Shown one piece after another: positions 60,227 through 64,000 of a DNA stretch of 64,000 nt. Made by a program: the position numbers and the translations under genes. Numbering within the stretch: position 1 is the first letter of the stretch; every line of letters begins with the position of its first letter. The DNA lies in contig JBOIDR010000005.1 of the NCBI GenBank assembly GCA_050740695.1, positions 7,444-71,443 of the forward strand, read 5' to 3'. The notes below the pieces were generated by a model that was not told the DNA's origin, ran no database searches, and was given only the letters and a program-made list of their open reading frames with translations. Source of the DNA: JACCXJ01 sp050740695. GTDB taxonomy: Bacteria; Pseudomonadota; Gammaproteobacteria; JACCXJ01.

Positions 60227-60940
60227 TCAAGGACAGTCAGAAACGTTGTTGACACTCAGATTTCTGATGTCGAGCAGCACACAGGAGACGTTGTCATGCT
60301 CATTGGTCTCAACCAGCAGGCTCTTTGGATCGATCTCGATCTTGAGCTGGTAAATGCCATCGGGATTGCCGGTGAAATTGAGTTCCTGCCCTGAAAGCCA
60401 ATACCCGTAGGTATCTCCCCAGCCTACCGACATACCCTGAACACCACTGCCGCAGCCGAAATAGAACCCCGGTTGACTAGTGTCAATTTGGTCCGTGTCT
60501 ATGATGCAGAAGGTGGTCTTGCTGCCGGTGCGTTGTGATCCGCCGGGAGCATCCATGGGCTGCAATGTGTAAAGCGCGTAATTATTGAAGTGAAAATGGT
60601 TATGCCCAGAATGCCACTCCATTCTACCGGCCAGGCGATCGTAGGAACCACCGTCGTCGAGATAGACGCGCTGATACACCTTTTGTTTTCTACCTTGTTT
60701 TCGCCCCCCGCGGTCTATATCGCCGGCGCGCAGCTCAAGCGGTCCCACACCGCTGTTCCAGCTCGTCGTGCTAAAGATCAGCTTGGTTCCCCCGACCAAA
60801 TGCACATCGAACGCCGGCAAGGGCTGCAAATTGGGCTTTTGCTCAAGAACCTGGGCAAAACCAATCGGGGCGAACGACAGCAGGCCTGCGATCAACCAGC
60901 ATCGGAAAATGCGAGGAACATAGCACATGCGCTTATCCAT
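60227..60940 (-). CDS. Secreted lysyl-oxidase-like protein
   Basis: A protein of 237 residues with a signal peptide (FRCWLIAGLLSFAPIGFAQ). The PF01186-type core is clear. The copper motif is WHSGHNHFHF with H113, H115 and H117. The residues that form the lysine-tyrosylquinone cofactor in animal lysyl oxidase have counterparts in K141 (GSKTTFC) and Y178 (GWGDTYGY). The C-terminal GIYQLKIEIDPKSLL and ETNEHDNVSC match too. It could oxidise amines on extracellular proteins. It is much shorter than animal enzymes, and bacterial activity is little studied. Base composition is lower in GC than the core genes, which fits transfer. Confidence 0.85.
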   Translation of the reverse strand: MDKRMCYVPRIFRCWLIAGLLSFAPIGFAQVLEQKPNLQPLPAFDVHLVGGTKLIFSTTSWNSGVGPLELRAGDIDRGGRKQGRKQKVYQRVYLDDGGSYDRLAGRMEWHSGHNHFHFNNYALYTLQPMDAPGGSQRTGSKTTFCIIDTDQIDTSQPGFYFGCGSGVQGMSVGWGDTYGYWLSGQELNFTGNPDGIYQLKIEIDPKSLLVETNEHDNVSCVLLDIRNLSVNNVSDCP

Positions 60941-61088
60941 CGTCGGATCTCCTTAATAGAAACAACCCCAGTAGAAGCCGGTCGTCTGTGCGGACGACCG
61001 GCGTACAAAGAACAAGCCGAGGATTAGGCTATTACTGGCAGGAAAGCCGCTCAGCGACTATAAGCACGCCCAATCTCCGCCTTTCGGC

Positions 61089-61517
61089 CTAGTTGCCCGG
61101 CTCGGGTGGCTGCGGCAGTACTCTCGTCCCAAGGCATTCCACGTTGGAAGCTTGATGGGGACCTATCTCCGAAGCCAGGTGCAGAGGTGGATCAAATGTC
61201 GCCACGATCGGGCCATCGCCATGGGCAATGTGGGCCGCTAGCGCTTGCTCACTCGCAGAGATCACGATCCCTAAGAACTGATTCGGCCCAAGGGTTAGAG
61301 TTGTCCCATCCTCCAGAAGGACTGAACAGTTACCGGTGGCTTCACAGTTAGCGCCCAGGTCTCTTGGCCCGCCAATGTTGTGACATATAGGCGGACACAC
61401 CTCCTTCTTAGGATCACACGGCGGTGGAAGCTCCCCAGCAAAGGCAGAAGTGGCAATGAACATCAGGCCGACGCTCAGTGCTGCAGGTAACCATAAGGTT
61501 TTTGCCAATCTAGTCAT
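61089..61517 (-). CDS. Secreted Cys-rich protein, unknown
   Basis: A protein of 142 residues, start ATG 61517. Signal peptide TLWLPAALSVGLMFIATSAFA. The mature part starts GELPPPCDPKKEVCPPICHN and has five Cys before residue 70 (CDPKKEVC, PICHN, NCEATGNC), then a beta-like FLGIVISASEQALAAHIAHG. I do not recognise it. It is transcribed in the same direction as the lysyl oxidase gene 150 bp downstream, so the two may be linked. Confidence 0.6.
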   Translation of the reverse strand: MTRLAKTLWLPAALSVGLMFIATSAFAGELPPPCDPKKEVCPPICHNIGGPRDLGANCEATGNCSVLLEDGTTLTLGPNQFLGIVISASEQALAAHIAHGDGPIVATFDPPLHLASEIGPHQASNVECLGTRVLPQPPEPGN

Positions 61518-62119
61518 TTTCCATACCCCTTTTGAAGAATCATCAGTTATTGTCGACGGCTTCGTCCCGGCATTTAGGCCCGGACTACTGCCGGTCGCCC
61601 CCGTTTCAGTTGCTCCCAGCACACCGTCAGTTCCCTCGCACTCGCCCGCTATGCGTCGACCGCGATCTGATAAGGCACGGCCGGCCATGACGTGCTCGCA
61701 CGGGGCGCTAACCTCTCACATCCGGAACGCTTGCGCTATTCCCCAAAAGAGGTACTGAAAGTAACCCTTTTGGGGAACCAGGAGAACGGCCCCCACCCGC
61801 GCACAACTGCTCCCGCCGGGAAGAGGACGTGCCGCACGGGCCCGTCGGCCAGGCATATTCGGGGGCTGCAGCGCCATATCCACGTGTACGGGGTTGGGGA
61901 GACGAGGCGGTCGCACATCGCCAGCGTCGCCGTGGACCGCTTCGCGGGGGGAATAGGGGCCGCGCGACCGTTCATCCGCATCGTCGCGGGACCCAGTCCG
62001 ATGCGGCGCCCAGCGCTCGGGCGCAACCCGGGCCGGGTAGAAGGGCAAGGCCGGCGGCCTTGGGTGCTTGGCGGCGGGCGTTTTGTCGGGCGTTTCGGCC
62101 AGCAGCTTGTCTATCTCCT
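61518..62119. other. Gene-poor stretch
   Basis: No gene supported on either strand. Long antisense-type frames are GC-driven. It may include further decayed parts of the DsbA-like gene. Confidence 0.45.
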
Positions 62120-62690
62120 CCTTACACAGAAGGGTTCGACCCTGAGTCCGATGACCTGGGCGTGCTTCGCCAGCGTCTCCGGCGCCAGCGCCTGCTGGCT
62201 TACGAACAATTTGCCGTGCACGTCCCATTACTTGTCTTGCTCGCCCGCACAATGCGCCGCCCGGCCGCTTTCGGGGCCTGCGCATGCATGCTCTCGATCG
62301 GGAAGTCGTGGAACACGTAACGCAACCTTACCGGTGGCGCTGTAGTTCTTGTCGAGCTGCGACAGCGTCGTCGGGACGTGGCGCCGGCAGAAGGGGCACT
62401 CGTAGTCGGAAACCCCAGGGTGAGCTTGGCGTCCGTTTTACCTTTGGACGGAGAATCACCAACCTCCAGTACCGTGTCGATCGGCCGCACCGCGGCGGTG
62501 GCTGCAAGAGCTTCGTGATCTCCGCGATATCCCGCCGATGGCTTGCTGGCCCTCTTTGAGGGCCGCGATATCCTGGCGCAAGCCCGTGATCTCGTCCACG
62601 GGGGTCGTCTCGGCCGCGCGGACGGCAAGGCTTCCACCGAGTACCGGGCCCAGGAGCAGATTACGGCTCCGGAAGTGCCAATGTGCATGG
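62120..62690 (-). pseudogene. DsbA-like thioredoxin-fold gene, decayed
   Basis: On the minus strand pieces in shifting frames read PSKGKTDAKLTLGF, SDYECPFCRRHVPTTLSQLD (with a CPFC active site), RYVFHDFPIESMHAQAPKAA, HGKLFVSQQALAPETLAKHA and IGLRVEPF. The order and motifs fit a DsbA-family oxidoreductase with an N-terminal helical segment. Several frameshifts and stops make it a pseudogene. Confidence 0.7.
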
Positions 62691-62860
62691 TGGTTTCTTA
62701 TGGGTTCGTAAATTGGAAAAACTCGGAATGGGCCACGCTGTCAAGTTCTCGGTACCCGTGCTAGCCAGGCAGAGGTTGGCGCTGCCGTCAATGTGAATGC
62801 GGCTCACCCTCACAAACTCCGCGCCGAAAGAGAGAGACGAAGAACCAGGGAAAACATGTC

Positions 62861-63499
62861 TCAGGCCCTGTCCGGCTGCCCGGCGAGCTGGCGCAGTACA
62901 ACCAAGGTGCGACGGCGGACGCCGAGCTTGCCGAAAACATGCTGGAGATGTTTCTTGACGGTGTCGCCCATGATACCGAGCTGCCGGGCGATTTGCTTGT
63001 TGGTGAGTCCTTGGCTCAGAAGCCCGACAATCTGCTCCTCCCGTTTGGTGAGCATGTCCGCGCTTCGGGCGCGGCCCCGATTGTTTTCCGCCATTGCATC
63101 GCCATGGCTGGGTGTCTGCAATAGGTCCGATAATGCGTTGGCCAGCAAGCCGCGGGGGAGCCAGATGTCGCCTCGGCTGACGGCGCGGATCGCCTTAACG
63201 CACGCATCGGGCGGACAACTGGCCAGCAAATAGCCGTGGAAACGATTGCGCAAAATCTCTTCGACCAAGCCAGAACAAACCTCGTCCGACAACAGTAGCA
63301 CATGGACTCTCCGAACTGTCGTTCGGATCATCCGGAGCAATTTAGGACTGAGCTGGTCGAGTAACGCTTTATCCAGTAACAGCACCTTAGGCTGCCGCTG
63401 CTCCACACACCCGGGAAGGAGTGCTGGGTCCTCGACAGGCTCGCTAAGCATTTTAATGTCCGGCTCGCTCGCCAACCGCGACAACAGTTCCTTCAGCAA
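62861..63499 (-). CDS. LuxR-type regulator with degenerate receiver domain
   Basis: A protein of 212 residues. The C-terminal LuxR helix-turn-helix is complete (LTKREEQIVGLLSQGLTNKQ, then IMGDTVKKHLQHVFGKLGVR). The N-terminal half has receiver-like strands (PKVLLLDKALL, VHVLLLSDEVC) with a possible acceptor Asp but no acidic pair after strand 1. That strand (LITVLIASGQAG) lies upstream of TTG 63499 in the same frame; no ATG, GTG or TTG precedes it before an in-frame TGA, so a CTG start near 63535 or a recent start loss is possible. Confidence 0.8.
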   Translation of the reverse strand: MLKELLSRLASEPDIKMLSEPVEDPALLPGCVEQRQPKVLLLDKALLDQLSPKLLRMIRTTVRRVHVLLLSDEVCSGLVEEILRNRFHGYLLASCPPDACVKAIRAVSRGDIWLPRGLLANALSDLLQTPSHGDAMAENNRGRARSADMLTKREEQIVGLLSQGLTNKQIARQLGIMGDTVKKHLQHVFGKLGVRRRTLVVLRQLAGQPDRA

Positions 63500-64000
63500 A
63501 CCCGCTTGGCCTGAGGCAATCAGTACGGTGATCAGGTTCGAGTCATCGCCCGTGAATGCCCTATCGACGCAACGGAATACAGGGTTCGGTTTATCGCCGG
63601 AACGCCTGGGGGCGTCGGTCCTTCATGGCTCGTTGCTGAGATCGCGTCAATCAGGCCGGTCGGTAGGTTGCTGAGCCCTACGCCGCCATTGATACGGTTG
63701 ATATGGTGCGAGGCTACCTGACCCGGCGCCGGGCACCGCCGCTTGGACTTTCGCCGCTCACGCTCGCGGCGCTCGACAAAGGGCAGGTTGGGGCGTGCGG
63801 AAGGGGCCGCGTTGAGTCCCGGTCTAGATTCTTCGGCAGCTAAGGCGCTAGCACCCAGTTCAACTTCGTCGTTTTTTCGGGACTGGTCATTCTGCTTTAC
63901 ACATCATGCCGACTGCCTGGCCTAGCGAAGGGTTGGATGGTGGCGAAGAGGGGGCCAAGCGGGGCGCCGGGGGTGGGCGATATGCGATGATATGGTTGAC
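63500..64000. other. End of window, no supported gene
   Basis: The minus-strand frame contains LPFVERRERERRKSKRR, resembling a basic linker. No complete gene is seen before the window ends. Confidence 0.4.

Overview
The window looks like a GC-rich gammaproteobacterial chromosome from a draft assembly: a run of exactly 100 N bases (31530-31629) sits inside a coding repeat. The gammaproteobacterial assignment rests on the core genes and their order: ispB / rplU-rpmA-obgE-proB, rpsT, dapA-bamC, proA-nadD-rsfS-rlmH-maf, bamE / rnfH-ratA-smpB-ssrA, a tRNA-Pro(CGG), and a tmRNA whose tag reads ANDDNYALAA. I cannot name the genus from sequence alone.

Layout. 1-2.4 kb: a NarL-type two-component pair and a small membrane protein. 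2.4-11 kb: a scrapyard of mobile and repeat DNA. It contains an ISKra4-like element with a 9-bp target duplication that splits a host gene, an IS91-type remnant, a 5'-truncated ada, a Crp/Fnr regulator, an SPW membrane protein, an MNT/HEPN toxin-antitoxin pair, and several copies of two unnamed repeat families. 11-13.7 kb: a CpxP/Spy-CpxR-CpxA envelope-stress set. 14-16 kb: a NodU-type carbamoyltransferase beside an IS21 remnant. 16.6-21.8 kb: four same-strand genes that I read as a Fap-like secretion cluster: a signal-peptide protein with about six Cys-pair repeats and an RTX tail, a coiled-coil/beta-barrel outer-membrane protein, a C39 cysteine peptidase, and a small one-repeat paralogue of the first protein. 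A secreted S8 protease follows on the other strand. 24.9-31 kb: YqaA-like membrane protein, FtsX-type permease and a haem-c lipoprotein.

31-58.5 kb is mostly housekeeping: cell-envelope assembly (bamC, bamE), lysine and proline synthesis (dapA, proB, proA), ribosome genes and factors (rpsT, rplU, rpmA, obgE, rsfS, rlmH), isoprenoid (ispB), NAD (nadD), Maf, lipid-linked glycosyl transfer (GT2, small LABD protein, GT39), a desaturase, a POT transporter, and trans-translation (smpB, ssrA). It is broken by a degenerate stretch at 42.7-45.5 kb that carries a YciI/DUF1579 relic and a HigBA-like pair.

59.3-64 kb, downstream of ssrA, is accessory again: a decayed serine recombinase, a bacterial lysyl oxidase with intact copper and cofactor residues, a secreted unknown, a decayed DsbA-like gene and a LuxR-type regulator. 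The most interesting system is the Fap-like cluster. The second theme is the repeat families that decorate gene ends and gene breaks across the window.
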